DNA of 64,000 nt from Phytobacter ursingii (GCA_901456055.1 CABDWT010000016.1:496001-560000), one strand, 5' to 3'; shown: positions 1-8,846, numbered from the stretch's first letter. The notes: generated by a model from the sequence alone, not told the origin. Translations and numbers: made by a program.

Positions 1-58
1 GATTTGTCGACTGCCGCCAGTCGAGGTGATGCCCCCGCGGTAAGGCGAGGGCGCATTT

Positions 59-991
59 TCAGAGATTACGCAGGTAATCGTAGATTTTTTGTGTGTCGGC
101 GCGGGAACACAATTTCGTCCCCTGATTGATCGTGGCAGCACTCCCGGCAGCGACACCGAACTTGACCATGTCTTCAAGCGACGCGCCTTCGGCAAGTTTT
201 AGCGTCATCGCGCCGACCATACTGTCGCCTGCGCCCACGGTACTCTGGCTTTTCATCGGTGGCGGCACAACCTGGACACACTGGTTGCCATCGACGGCCA
301 GCGCGCCCTGTGGACCGAGAGAAACCACGACTCGCAGCGCTTTACCCTGACGAACAATCTCTTTTGCCGCATTCTGCACGTCATCCGGTTGCGTCAATTC
401 CCGGCCTGCCAGTGCGCTGAGTTCTTTCTGGTTCGGTTTGACCAATTCGATATTACCGATATCGAGCGCAGCGGCAAGGGCATCACCCGAACTGTCGACA
501 ATGCAGCGGATCGCTTTTTGTTGCGCGGCCTTAATCAATTGCGTCAGTTTTGTCACGTCAATACCTGGCGGCAGGCTACCGCTAATCACAAGGATCGCGC
601 CGCTCTCAATGGCGAGCACTTTCTCTTCCAGTCGGCGGAATTCATCAACGGTCAGGGTGGCGCCAGGCATTACAAAACGGTATTGCTCGCCGCTGGCTTC
701 AACATGCACATGCAGGTTTTGCCGGGTCCAGTCGTGCGTTTCGATGCATTGCGTGGGAACATGTTCATCGGCGAGTAGCGCCGTTAAGTGTTCGCCTGTT
801 GCACCACCTGCCGGGAAGATCGCCGTAGCTTTTCCTCCCAGATGGGCTATGGCGCGTGCGACGTTAATCCCGCCGCCGCCGGGTTCAAAAACGGGTGCGC
901 TACAGCGGAGTTTCCCTTCCGGGTAGATGTGCGGCGTAAGCGTCGCGCTATCGAGGGAAGGGGCCAGTGTCAGGGTATAAACCGATACCAT
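59..991 (-). CDS. pfkB: 6-phosphofructokinase II
   Basis: Ribokinase-family (PfkB) sugar kinase that phosphorylates fructose-6-phosphate to fructose-1,6-bisphosphate in cytosolic glycolysis; the minor, non-allosteric-type isozyme of enteric bacteria. At 310 aa it matches the family length (309 in E. coli). The glycine-rich signature GGGGINVARAIAHLGG lies at residues 38-53, and the C-terminal signature TVGAGDSMVG carries the catalytic Asp256. The start is supported by an AAGGAG ribosome site on the minus strand at about 997-1003. It is transcribed divergently from ydiY. Nothing looks damaged. Confidence 0.97.
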   Translation of the reverse strand: MVSVYTLTLAPSLDSATLTPHIYPEGKLRCSAPVFEPGGGGINVARAIAHLGGKATAIFPAGGATGEHLTALLADEHVPTQCIETHDWTRQNLHVHVEASGEQYRFVMPGATLTVDEFRRLEEKVLAIESGAILVISGSLPPGIDVTKLTQLIKAAQQKAIRCIVDSSGDALAAALDIGNIELVKPNQKELSALAGRELTQPDDVQNAAKEIVRQGKALRVVVSLGPQGALAVDGNQCVQVVPPPMKSQSTVGAGDSMVGAMTLKLAEGASLEDMVKFGVAAGSAATINQGTKLCSRADTQKIYDYLRNL

Positions 992-1160
992 AATGATCTC
1001 CTTTTACGGTGAGTGTATTAATTCTGGCATCTGATACTCAGAAGGCAATGTAAATAAAACGATGATTAGAATATGAATTTTCGATAAGTTGAGATGAAAC
1101 TTTTATACATTTAATGTCTATTTGAGATCTGTCTTATTCAAAAAATGAAATAAGAATTCA

Positions 1161-1189
1161 TTGCTATGTTTAACGGCACTTTTTATAAT
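1161..1189 (+). promoter_or_regulatory. ydiY promoter
   Basis: TTGCTA (1161-1166) and a perfect TATAAT (1184-1189) are separated by 17 bp, a good sigma-70 promoter. It predicts a transcript start near 1196 and so a leader of about 86 nt before ydiY. Inference from sequence only. Confidence 0.6.
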
Positions 1190-1196
1190 TTGTTAC

Positions 1197-1264
1197 CTTT
1201 CAATGGACCGTCGGTCGTTGATCCACCTGAAAGTTTCCGGGACCGTTACGGTCTCTTTTTTTGT
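1197..1264 (+). promoter_or_regulatory. structured leader / candidate attenuator of ydiY
   Basis: Within the predicted 5' leader, CTTTCA (1197-1202) can pair with TGAAAG (1228-1233). The palindrome GACCGTCGGTC (1206-1216) is followed by a second hairpin GACCGTTACGGTC (1241-1253) and a T run, which is an intrinsic terminator placed just before the gene. The two hairpins share the same 5-nt arms (GACCG and CGGTC), so arms from the first can pair with arms from the second and disrupt the terminator. This is the layout of a transcription attenuator. The ligand or trigger is unknown, and the short terminated RNA could also act on its own. Confidence 0.5.
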
Positions 1265-1282
1265 TGTTCGGACTCCTAATAA

Positions 1283-2041
1283 ATGAAGCTTTTTAAGACA
1301 GTACCCGTGCTGATTGTTCTCGCGGGAGGCGTGCTTGCGTCGTTGAATGCTGCCGCAGATGACACCGTTTTTACTGTTATGGATGACCCCTCCACCGCCA
1401 AGAAACCGTTTGAAGGTAGCGTTAACGGTGGTTACCTGGCCCAGTCTGGCAATACCACCAGTTCTTCTCTGACTGCGGACTCCACCTTGACCTGGTATGG
1501 CTCAACTACCGCATGGTCTTTATGGGGAACCGCGAGCAACACCTCATCAAATGATGAGCGTTCCTCAGAGAAATATTCCGCAGGTGGACGTAGCCGTTAC
1601 AACATGACGGATTACGATTATCTGTTTGGCCAGGGAAGCTGGTTGACCGATCGCTACAACGGTTATCGTGAGCGTGACGTTCTGACCGCTGGTTATGGTC
1701 GTCAGTTCCTCAATGGTCCGGTGCACAGTTTCCGCTTTGAATTTGGTCCCGGTGTTCGTTACGACGAATACACTGACGGGGACACCAAAACGCAAGGCCT
1801 GGGCTATGCCTCCGGTACTTATACCTGGCAGATGACCGACAACGCCAAATTCACGCAGGGTGTCTCTGTGTTTGGTTCAGATGACACGACGCTGAACTCT
1901 GAGACTGCGTTAAATGTTGCTATTAATGACCACTTTGGTCTGAAAGTGGCATACAACGTGACCTGGAATTCTCAGCCGCCATCATCGGCGCCAGAGCATA
2001 CCGATCGCCGAACCACGGTCTCCCTCGGCTACAAGATGTAA
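1283..2041 (+). CDS. ydiY: YdiY-family (DUF481) putative outer membrane protein
   Basis: A 252-aa protein with an N-terminal signal peptide (hydrophobic residues 7-24, probable cleavage after an A-A-A stretch near residue 25). The remainder is rich in alternating aromatic and polar residues and ends in Tyr-Lys-Met, consistent with a beta-barrel. It matches E. coli YdiY, a DUF481 protein reported as acid-inducible with no defined function. The ribosome site is poor (GGACTCC upstream of ATG), which makes the upstream terminator-like leader a more likely control point. Divergent from pfkB, convergent with the small gene at 2069. Confidence 0.85.
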   Translation: MKLFKTVPVLIVLAGGVLASLNAAADDTVFTVMDDPSTAKKPFEGSVNGGYLAQSGNTTSSSLTADSTLTWYGSTTAWSLWGTASNTSSNDERSSEKYSAGGRSRYNMTDYDYLFGQGSWLTDRYNGYRERDVLTAGYGRQFLNGPVHSFRFEFGPGVRYDEYTDGDTKTQGLGYASGTYTWQMTDNAKFTQGVSVFGSDDTTLNSETALNVAINDHFGLKVAYNVTWNSQPPSSAPEHTDRRTTVSLGYKM

Positions 2042-2048
2042 CCGCACT

Positions 2049-2074
2049 GGGCCGGGTTTTCCGGCCCTTTATTT
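2049..2074 (+). terminator. intrinsic terminator after ydiY
   Basis: GGGCCGG / CCGGCCC hairpin (2049-2067) followed by TTTATTT, directly after the ydiY stop codon and at the 3' end of the convergent small gene. Confidence 0.8.
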
Positions 2075-2314
2075 CCCCACAGAGGCTGTTTTTGCCAGCG
2101 CAATGGCATCGCTAATCGCGGCTTTTGCCTGCGGACTGTTTTTCCAGCAGGTTGACCCGACGAGCGCCGCGCCCTGGGCGAGGATATCGTCAACGACTGC
2201 GCCACTGAGTTGATCCAGTGAGCTAAATCCCATTTGCTCAAGACGTTCAATCACCTTCGGACCGACGCCTTTACAGGCGAGCAGGACCGTACGTTCTTGT
2301 GCGCTAAATGGCAT
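2069..2314 (-). CDS. small helix-hairpin-helix protein
   Basis: An 81-aa protein. The segment CKGVGPKVIERLEQMG at about residues 14-29 is a classic helix-hairpin-helix (GVG hairpin), normally used for non-specific DNA contacts. The remainder is Ala-rich helix. It resembles small HhH proteins of the pathogenicity-locus (Cdd1) / TfoX C-terminal type. I cannot assign a function. The reading frame extends to 2389, but the AAGGAA ribosome site at 2321-2327 is best spaced for the ATG at 2314 (the ATG at 2320 is almost touching it). Divergent from the fumarase-D-like gene. Confidence 0.65.
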   Translation of the reverse strand: MPFSAQERTVLLACKGVGPKVIERLEQMGFSSLDQLSGAVVDDILAQGAALVGSTCWKNSPQAKAAISDAIALAKTASVGK

Positions 2315-2424
2315 CGACATTTCCTTATAGTGATGATCGCCTTGCTGTAGATATCCAGTATTATTAAGGAATAACAAAAGAATGACCAACTACCGAAAGT
2401 CGTGATCACCTCATGGGGGAATGA

Positions 2425-2640
2425 ATGGGTAAAACAAAAGATGCCGAGTTATACGAAGAAATGTGCCGGGTTGTCGGAAAAGTCGTACTTGAGATGCGAG
2501 ACCTTGGCCAGGAGCCCAAACATGTGGTAATCGCCGGGATGGTGCGAACGATGCTGGCGAATCAGCGTGTACCGCGTACGGAATTAACCAAACAGGCCAT
2601 GGCGGAAGTTATCCGTGCGCTTGGTTTTGAGGCTTCCTGA
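2425..2640 (+). CDS. fumD: fumarase D-like protein (YdhZ family)
   Basis: A 71-aa protein whose core (EMCRVVGKVVLEMRDLGQEP, residues 12-31) is nearly identical to E. coli FumD (YdhZ, 69 aa), reported as a small fumarase that hydrates fumarate to malate. Length and full alignment from the N terminus support an intact gene. A GGGGGA ribosome site precedes the ATG at 2425. In E. coli K-12 this gene sits beside pykF; here it is between ydiY and thrS, and the pykF neighbourhood lacks it. The family name is secure; the enzymatic role rests on the E. coli report. Confidence 0.8.
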   Translation: MGKTKDAELYEEMCRVVGKVVLEMRDLGQEPKHVVIAGMVRTMLANQRVPRTELTKQAMAEVIRALGFEAS

Positions 2641-2946
2641 GATTCTTTTTTTGTGAGCAAACAGAAGGACACAGAAAATAGTCAAAGGAACCAATATCAA
2701 ACAAGAGGTACATTCCCACATTTTTTAGTGTTACCATCCCCTGACGCAATGAAAAGTGTGAGCCATGATGGCTTTCATTGACGTAACAGATTACGTGCCA
2801 ATTTAGCGATTGTTGGTTAGATGGCGGCGTAATTTATCTCGACTAAACAAATATTTACTTCGTATGTGATCTTTCGTGTCAGGCATGTACGAAGTTTCAT
2901 GTGATTCCATTCCGTTTCAACACCTCCATTCAAACCCTCATCAGCT
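2641..2946. other. intergenic: inverted repeats and thrS-operator fragment
   Basis: No convincing gene. Visible structure: AGCCAT/ATGGCT inverted repeat at 2761-2773 within a longer AATGAA...TTCATT pairing; ACGTAA/TTACGT hairpin at 2781-2796; and ACTTCGTA (2857-2864) facing TACGAAGT (2888-2895). The loop of the last pair contains a 16-bp copy of part of the thrS operator (2864-2879). Confidence 0.6.
2864..2879 (+). repeat. direct repeat copy 1: thrS-operator fragment
   Basis: ATGTGATCTTTCGTGT occurs here and again at 5614-5629, where it is part of the thrS translational operator. The two copies bracket the remodelled 2.75-kb block. This copy has no thrS-like sequence after it. Confidence 0.75.
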
Positions 2947-3219
2947 TTGACTTTCCCCCGTCTCAGTGTTTCACTGCGTTTCTCTCTGTGCGTGTTTGTG
3001 CCACGCTATTTTTGTACACACCAATGTCCACAGTGGACAGAAGGTGAAATATACATAGCACGAGTGGAGACCGGTGGATTTATTGTTTTTGGTGATGATG
3101 ACGCGCCAAACGGGGAAGGATGGAGCGCGTCTCCAGTAGAGTATCGGGATGATGGTTCGATCCTTTACCAACTTGGCGGCTTGGACGGAGAAGTTATATT
3201 CGAGGAGTATGCAGCATGA
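2947..3219 (+). CDS. small hypothetical ORF (doubtful 5' end)
   Basis: An open frame of 90 codons. The last ~57 codons (from GTG near 3064) encode an acidic, Gly-rich sequence containing VFGDDDAPNGEGW and ending EEYAA, with codon use that looks more protein-like than the 5' part. The first ~35 residues run across the att-like repeat at 3010-3032, so the real start is uncertain and the gene may be a fragment. The stop overlaps an ATG (ATGA at 3217-3220) opening only a 16-codon frame, as if a downstream partner has been lost. No family recognised. Confidence 0.3.
   Translation: MTFPRLSVSLRFSLCVFVPRYFCTHQCPQWTEGEIYIARVETGGFIVFGDDDAPNGEGWSASPVEYRDDGSILYQLGGLDGEVIFEEYAA
3010..3032. repeat. att-like direct repeat, left copy
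   Basis: 23-nt sequence beginning TTTTGTACACACC, identical at 20 of 23 positions to 5527-5549. It overlaps a perfect 15-bp palindrome TGTCCACAGTGGACA at 3025-3039. The paired copies enclose the SGNH gene and the dead SRAP gene, as attachment-site or element-end repeats would. Confidence 0.5.
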
Positions 3220-3341
3220 GTGACACATTACTCGAATACGCCTACCACCGGATCGTTGCGTTATAATAACTGCAAAAGTAAGAATGAATGAAAACTCGAG
3301 CATCAGACTCTAATTCTGATGAACCTGATGCTCTTTTATGC

Positions 3342-4733
3342 TTATACCGGAATGTTTTTATTGCGTAACAGGTTTATAAGTTTACATGCGCCAGTAAAAT
3401 TGAGGTGATCACCATCACGGAAATCTTGCGGTCGAAATGATTTCTCCTCTGAAAGATCAATGAAATGTACATATTCATTAGAAATTCGATTAAAATAAAC
3501 CCGATGCGTTTGTTTCATCTCAGTAACTATATTTTTTGTATATTCATCAGGGAATGGCGGAGTCAACCAATAACTGGTTTTTTCCTGGAGTCTAATTCTT
3601 TCTGATATTTCACTTATTCTTATCTTATTCTCATCAAGAGATACTTGATGATTAACTGCTTTAGAATGCACAAGTGCACGCTGCTCTGAAATTAAACCTT
3701 GTTGTTCTGTTTCTAAAGATGTAGTGCTAGTAACAAGTTGCAAATTTTCGTTATATATTCTCTGCCTCAAGGCAACATTATCCATGTCCTGAAACTCAGG
3801 GAGTGAGTCCACTCCACTTTCAATTATCAGGCGGCTAAATGTGTCTAAAGCATTGGTATCCGAGTGTGTAATGCTTGCTATATGATAATGGGACAATATC
3901 TGGCTAAATGCATCTATCACATTTTTGTTGAATACATGTTTTGATTTTAATAGATCACCATAAAGGTCAAAAAAACCAATGCAAAAAACGAAGTTGTCAA
4001 TATGTGGATACTTAATAAGAATGTGTTCAACTAGTCTTTGGGCTTGTTTGATACCCAGACTGTGCATAGAAATGTTTACAGTATGCTGAATAATATTGTC
4101 TGGAAAAGCATAAATACCATATGAATTGCCAATGATAACGGTTTTAATATTGGTGTTACTGAGTTTGGTATACTGATGAGCAAGCAGGAGTGTGAAGCTA
4201 TTTAAAACTTCAGATGTTGGAAACGAATTATGTATTAATATCTCGTAATTATTCAGGCTAGCTATTGGATTGGTGTTTTTAATTTTATCTAAAAAATGCA
4301 TTCCATCAGGATCGTAAATGATCAAGGGCGCAACAGAAGATTCAATGCTCGAAATGTAATCGTTAATGTAATGAATATCTGTATCGTTTGATGCTAAATA
4401 CTTTATGCTATTAACAATAGTTGGGTCTAGATGCCTTGCGAGTATTTTGAGATTTGCTAATTCACCAAGGTAAAATACATTTATTTTTGCTTTTATTATA
4501 CAGTCAAGCCAGAAAAAATAGAGCGCATCATAGATTTTAAGTACGGAACCACCATTGTTCTCTAACCAGTCTGCAATCAAATTGACTAAGGAAATGGTGT
4601 TTGATGTTTCCTCCAGTAAATCATGATGTGAGAAGATAACTTCAGCTACTTGATGTATAGCGTCATCTTTATCCTTACTTTGTTTAATTAAATGAAGGCA
4701 TTCCTGAATTTGTTTGAGAAATAAATTATCCAT
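3342..4733 (-). CDS. orphan SGNH-hydrolase-like protein
   Basis: A 463-aa AT-rich gene, clearly poorer in G+C than its neighbours. Residues 1-130 are helical with no match I recognise. Residues 196-255 look like an SGNH/GDSL core: a beta strand ending GNSYG (202-206, candidate nucleophile Ser204), then CIGFFDLYGD (251-260) in the position of block III. Residues ~325-385 are a predicted coiled-coil insertion. Near the C terminus DGDHLNFTGA (440-449) matches the block V Asp-x-x-His seen in DltD/AlgX-like SGNH enzymes (Asp440, His443). No signal peptide or membrane helix is evident, so it is probably cytosolic. Block III lacks the usual Asn, so activity is uncertain. Substrate unknown; likely horizontally acquired. 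Confidence 0.65.
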   Translation of the reverse strand: MDNLFLKQIQECLHLIKQSKDKDDAIHQVAEVIFSHHDLLEETSNTISLVNLIADWLENNGGSVLKIYDALYFFWLDCIIKAKINVFYLGELANLKILARHLDPTIVNSIKYLASNDTDIHYINDYISSIESSVAPLIIYDPDGMHFLDKIKNTNPIASLNNYEILIHNSFPTSEVLNSFTLLLAHQYTKLSNTNIKTVIIGNSYGIYAFPDNIIQHTVNISMHSLGIKQAQRLVEHILIKYPHIDNFVFCIGFFDLYGDLLKSKHVFNKNVIDAFSQILSHYHIASITHSDTNALDTFSRLIIESGVDSLPEFQDMDNVALRQRIYNENLQLVTSTTSLETEQQGLISEQRALVHSKAVNHQVSLDENKIRISEISERIRLQEKTSYWLTPPFPDEYTKNIVTEMKQTHRVYFNRISNEYVHFIDLSEEKSFRPQDFRDGDHLNFTGACKLINLLRNKNIPV

Positions 4734-5101
4734 AATTAAATTTTCTATTATTTAGATAGGATTGGATTATAACATAAAAATAGATTGCTAATCACTTGAT
4801 TAAATCGTGGAAATCGTATTTTTTCTGCTGATTGAATGAATGGAGTCCATCCGATATACATTACACGAAAAACCATATGGTCATTTTGTGCGCTTGAGTA
4901 CCTGGTTCGTTTATTAGCACTGAACATCATGTGGTCTCGTTTCGTAGCTCAAAGGGATGATAGGCAGAGTAGCGAATTGACGAAATGAGTTGAGTGACAT
5001 ATCACATATTCAAAACTACCTATCAGTTAATGCTGTCTGTATGTGCAGCCTTTTTGTAAATAGACCTGTTTTAGTTCCATACATTTTTTGAGATCCCGGC
5101 C
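4734..5101. other. AT-rich intergenic, no gene seen
   Basis: Upstream region of the SGNH-like gene. AT-rich with scattered stop codons in all frames. The 60-codon minus-strand frame at 4748-4930 has no ribosome site or recognisable motif and is not called. Nothing functional can be supported beyond a probable promoter for the gene at 3342-4733. Confidence 0.4.
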
Positions 5102-5341
5102 TGTTTCGACGCAAGCGTTAATCAGGGTGGCTTTTCCCCACTAACCGGGAGCGTAACCCCAGCTTACAGAATCCAGACGTATTTGCTCGTCGCGCCCATT
5201 AAGCCGGTATACTTTCGAGCGAGGCGCGACGTTATATCGGTCAATTGGTTCAGGGTCATAAGCTATGTTGCGATCTGCTTCATCTGCAAGGTAAGCGAGG
5301 TATTCTTCGCGCGTTTACGCTTGGGCAAATCGTCCGCACAT
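5102..5341 (-). pseudogene. SRAP-domain (YedK/HMCES-type) gene remnant
   Basis: Translating the minus strand from the ATG at 5341 gives MCGRFAQ, the invariant N terminus of SRAP proteins whose Cys2 crosslinks abasic sites in single-stranded DNA. It continues with DPEPI, RYNVAP, LD.V.WGYAPG and LINA.VET in the order found in E. coli YedK. The match spans about 80 codons. It is interrupted by TAA at codon 9 (5315-5317) and TAG at codon 67 (5141-5143, where the family has Trp), and the INARVET arginine has become Cys. After about codon 80 the homology stops, so roughly two thirds of the gene is gone. A GGAGG ribosome site remains at 5346-5350. SRAP genes are frequent passengers of prophages and integrative elements. 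Confidence 0.85.
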
Positions 5342-5611
5342 AGAACCTCCGGTTTGATAAAGGAAGTATAGGCATTCGGTCCGGGCGCTGTTTATTAACA
5401 GCATAATAGAACGGGGAATAGATGAGCTTAGTGTGTGATGAGGTTAACACTAACCTTTTATCATCCTGATTAGACGTGTACTATCTGTGGTGAGCTTATC
5501 AGAAGAAGAGAAGGGTACATTTAGCATTTTGTACACGCGAATGTACACATTCGTCAGAGTGAAGACGAAAACCTTATCTAACCTGCTGATAATTATTTAA
5601 AATATGATTTT
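5342..5611. other. intergenic upstream of thrS
   Basis: Contains the ribosome site of the dead SRAP gene, the right att-like repeat (5527-5549) and the sequence leading into the thrS operator. No gene seen. The thrS promoter should lie in this stretch, but I could not fix it. Confidence 0.4.
5527..5549. repeat. att-like direct repeat, right copy
   Basis: 23 nt, 20 of 23 identical to 3010-3032. Internally it holds two direct TGTACAC heptamers 5 nt apart, a geometry reminiscent of recombinase binding sites. No recombinase gene remains between the copies. Confidence 0.5.
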
Positions 5612-5658
5612 GCATGTGATCTTTCGTGTGGGTCACCACTGCGAATTAAGGATATGAA
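5612..5658 (+). promoter_or_regulatory. thrS translational operator
   Basis: The 45 nt before the thrS start match the E. coli thrS operator: CTTTCGTGTGGGTCACCACTG forms the anticodon-arm mimic with the Thr anticodon-like CGT in the loop (5625-5627), followed by the AAGGAT ribosome site at 5648-5653. In E. coli, threonyl-tRNA synthetase binds this hairpin and blocks ribosome loading on its own mRNA. The start of the element (5614-5629) is the repeat also present at 2864. Confidence 0.8.
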
Positions 5659-7587
5659 ATGCCTGTAATTACTCTTCCTGATGGTAGTCAACGCCATTAC
5701 GACCACGCTGTTAGCCCAATGGATGTGGCTCTGGACATTGGTCCGGGCCTTGCGAAAGCGACGATTGCCGGTCGTGTAAACGGTGAACTGGTTGATGCGT
5801 CCGATCTGATTGAAAATGACGCTACCCTGGCTATCATCACCGCCAAAGACGAAGACGGTCTGGAAATCATCCGCCACTCCTGTGCGCACCTGTTGGGTCA
5901 CGCTATCAAGCAACTGTGGCCGAACACCAAAATGGCGATTGGCCCGGTTATTGACAACGGCTTCTACTACGATGTCGACCTTGACCATACCCTGACCCAG
6001 GAAGATATCGACGCGCTCGAAAAACGTATGCACGAGCTCGCCGAAACCAACTATGACGTCATTAAGAAGAAAGTCAGCTGGCACGAAGCGCGTGAAACCT
6101 TCGTCAAGCGCGGCGAGAGCTACAAAGTTTCTATTCTTGATGAAAACATTGCCCATGATGACAAGCCAGGCCTGTACCATCATGAAGAATACATTGACAT
6201 GTGCCGTGGACCGCACGTGCCGAACATGCGTTTCTGCCATCACTTTAAACTGATGAAAATCGCCGGCGCCTACTGGCGTGGCGACAGCAACAACAAGATG
6301 TTGCAGCGCATCTATGGTACCGCGTGGGCTGATAAAAAGGCTCTGAACGCCTACCTGCAACGCCTGGAAGAGGCGGCGAAACGCGACCACCGTAAAATCG
6401 GTAAGCAGCTCGACTTATACCACATGCAGGAAGAAGCGCCGGGCATGGTATTCTGGCATAACGACGGCTGGACTATCTTCCGTGAACTGGAAACCTTTGT
6501 CCGCTCCAAACTGAAAGAGTATCAGTATCAGGAAGTGAAAGGTCCGTTCATGATGGACCGTGTGCTGTGGGAAAAAACCGGCCACTGGGACAACTACAAA
6601 GATGCGATGTTCACTACCTCGTCTGAGAACCGTGAATACTGCATCAAACCAATGAACTGCCCGGGCCACGTTCAGATCTTCAACCAGGGTCTGAAATCCT
6701 ACCGCGACCTGCCACTGCGTATGGCAGAGTTCGGTAGCTGCCACCGTAACGAACCATCAGGAGCGCTGCACGGTCTGATGCGTGTTCGTGGCTTTACACA
6801 GGATGACGCGCATATCTTCTGTACGGAAGATCAGGTTCGTGATGAAGTTAACGCCTGTATTCGTATGGTCTATGATATGTACAGCACCTTTGGCTTCGAG
6901 AAGATCGTGGTCAAACTCTCAACGCGTCCGGAAAAACGTATCGGTAGCGATGAGACTTGGGATCGCGCAGAAGCGGATCTCGCCGTGGCGCTGGAAGAGA
7001 ACGGTATTCCGTTCGAATACCAGCTGGGCGAGGGCGCATTCTACGGTCCGAAAATTGAATTTACCCTATATGACTGCCTCGATCGCGCATGGCAGTGCGG
7101 TACTGTACAGCTGGACTTCTCTCTTCCTGCGCGTTTAAGCGCCTCTTATGTTGGCGAAGACAACGAGCGTCAGGTACCGGTAATGATTCACCGTGCAATT
7201 CTCGGTTCTCTGGAACGCTTTATCGGTATCCTGACCGAAGAGTTTGCTGGCTTCTTCCCAACCTGGCTTGCGCCAGTTCAGGTCGTGGTGATGAACATTA
7301 CCGATTCTCAGGCGGATTACGTTAAAGAATTGACGCAGAAACTACAAAATGCGGGCATTCGCGTAAAAGCAGACTTGAGAAATGAGAAGATTGGCTTTAA
7401 AATCCGCGAGCACACTTTACGTCGTGTCCCTTATATGTTGGTCTGTGGTGATAAAGAGGTGGAAGCTGGCAAAGTGGCCGTTCGCACCCGCCGCGGTAAA
7501 GACCTGGGCAGCCTGGACGTAAGTGAAGTGATTGAGAAGCTGCAACAAGAGATTCGCAGCCGCAGTCTTCAACAACTGGAGGAATAA
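5659..7587 (+). CDS. thrS: threonyl-tRNA synthetase
   Basis: Class II synthetase charging tRNA-Thr; 642 aa, the same length as in E. coli. Order of domains: TGS (1-62), N2 editing domain ([10 protein letters not shown] at about residues 73-82 carries the zinc-type HxxxH motif), catalytic core and C-terminal anticodon-binding domain. The active-site zinc ligands are visible as NCPGH (Cys334), the HGLMRVRGF segment (His385) and [10 protein letters not shown] (His511). First gene of the translation operon; infC starts four bases after its stop. Autoregulated through the upstream operator. Confidence 0.98.
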   Translation: MPVITLPDGSQRHYDHAVSPMDVALDIGPGLAKATIAGRVNGELVDASDLIENDATLAIITAKDEDGLEIIRHSCAHLLGHAIKQLWPNTKMAIGPVIDNGFYYDVDLDHTLTQEDIDALEKRMHELAETNYDVIKKKVSWHEARETFVKRGESYKVSILDENIAHDDKPGLYHHEEYIDMCRGPHVPNMRFCHHFKLMKIAGAYWRGDSNNKMLQRIYGTAWADKKALNAYLQRLEEAAKRDHRKIGKQLDLYHMQEEAPGMVFWHNDGWTIFRELETFVRSKLKEYQYQEVKGPFMMDRVLWEKTGHWDNYKDAMFTTSSENREYCIKPMNCPGHVQIFNQGLKSYRDLPLRMAEFGSCHRNEPSGALHGLMRVRGFTQDDAHIFCTEDQVRDEVNACIRMVYDMYSTFGFEKIVVKLSTRPEKRIGSDETWDRAEADLAVALEENGIPFEYQLGEGAFYGPKIEFTLYDCLDRAWQCGTVQLDFSLPARLSASYVGEDNERQVPVMIHRAILGSLERFIGILTEEFAGFFPTWLAPVQVVVMNITDSQADYVKELTQKLQNAGIRVKADLRNEKIGFKIREHTLRRVPYMLVCGDKEVEAGKVAVRTRRGKDLGSLDVSEVIEKLQQEIRSRSLQQLEE

Positions 7588-8133
<546 letters not shown>

Positions 8134-8151
8134 GGCCTTCAAGTAGCAATT

Positions 8152-8177
8152 CCTGTGGTGCCTTTGGGCTTCACAGG
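8152..8177 (+). promoter_or_regulatory. L20 translational operator region before rpmI
   Basis: The infC-rpmI spacer contains a CCTGTG/CACAGG hairpin (8152-8157 with 8172-8177). In E. coli this region folds into the structure bound by ribosomal protein L20 to repress rpmI and rplT. The hairpin is seen; the role is by homology. Confidence 0.55.
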
Positions 8178-8205
8178 TTTTGTTCGCCTGGGTTTCGTTT
8201 ATTAA

Positions 8206-8427
<222 letters not shown>

Positions 8428-8456
8428 GTCGTTAACGTTTAACTTTTTTAACTTAG

Positions 8457-8834
<378 letters not shown>

Positions 8835-8846
8835 TAAGTCAGTGGA

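Noticed and set aside
1166-1279. 37-codon ORF ending just before ydiY, possible leader peptide
   Set aside because: No ribosome site, and the predicted transcript starts near 1196, after its ATG.
2761-2796. Hairpins taken as a possible REP/BIME or CRISPR-like repeat
   Set aside because: Only single copies seen, no regular spacing, no similarity between the two hairpins.
4748-4930. 60-codon minus-strand ORF upstream of the SGNH gene
   Set aside because: No ribosome site, no motif, AT-rich random-like composition.
5183-5371. 62-codon plus-strand ORF upstream of thrS
   Set aside because: It is the complement of the SRAP remnant, which has clear protein similarity on the other strand.
5593-6390. 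265-codon minus-strand ORF opposite thrS
   Set aside because: Antisense shadow spanning the thrS operator and start; no motif.
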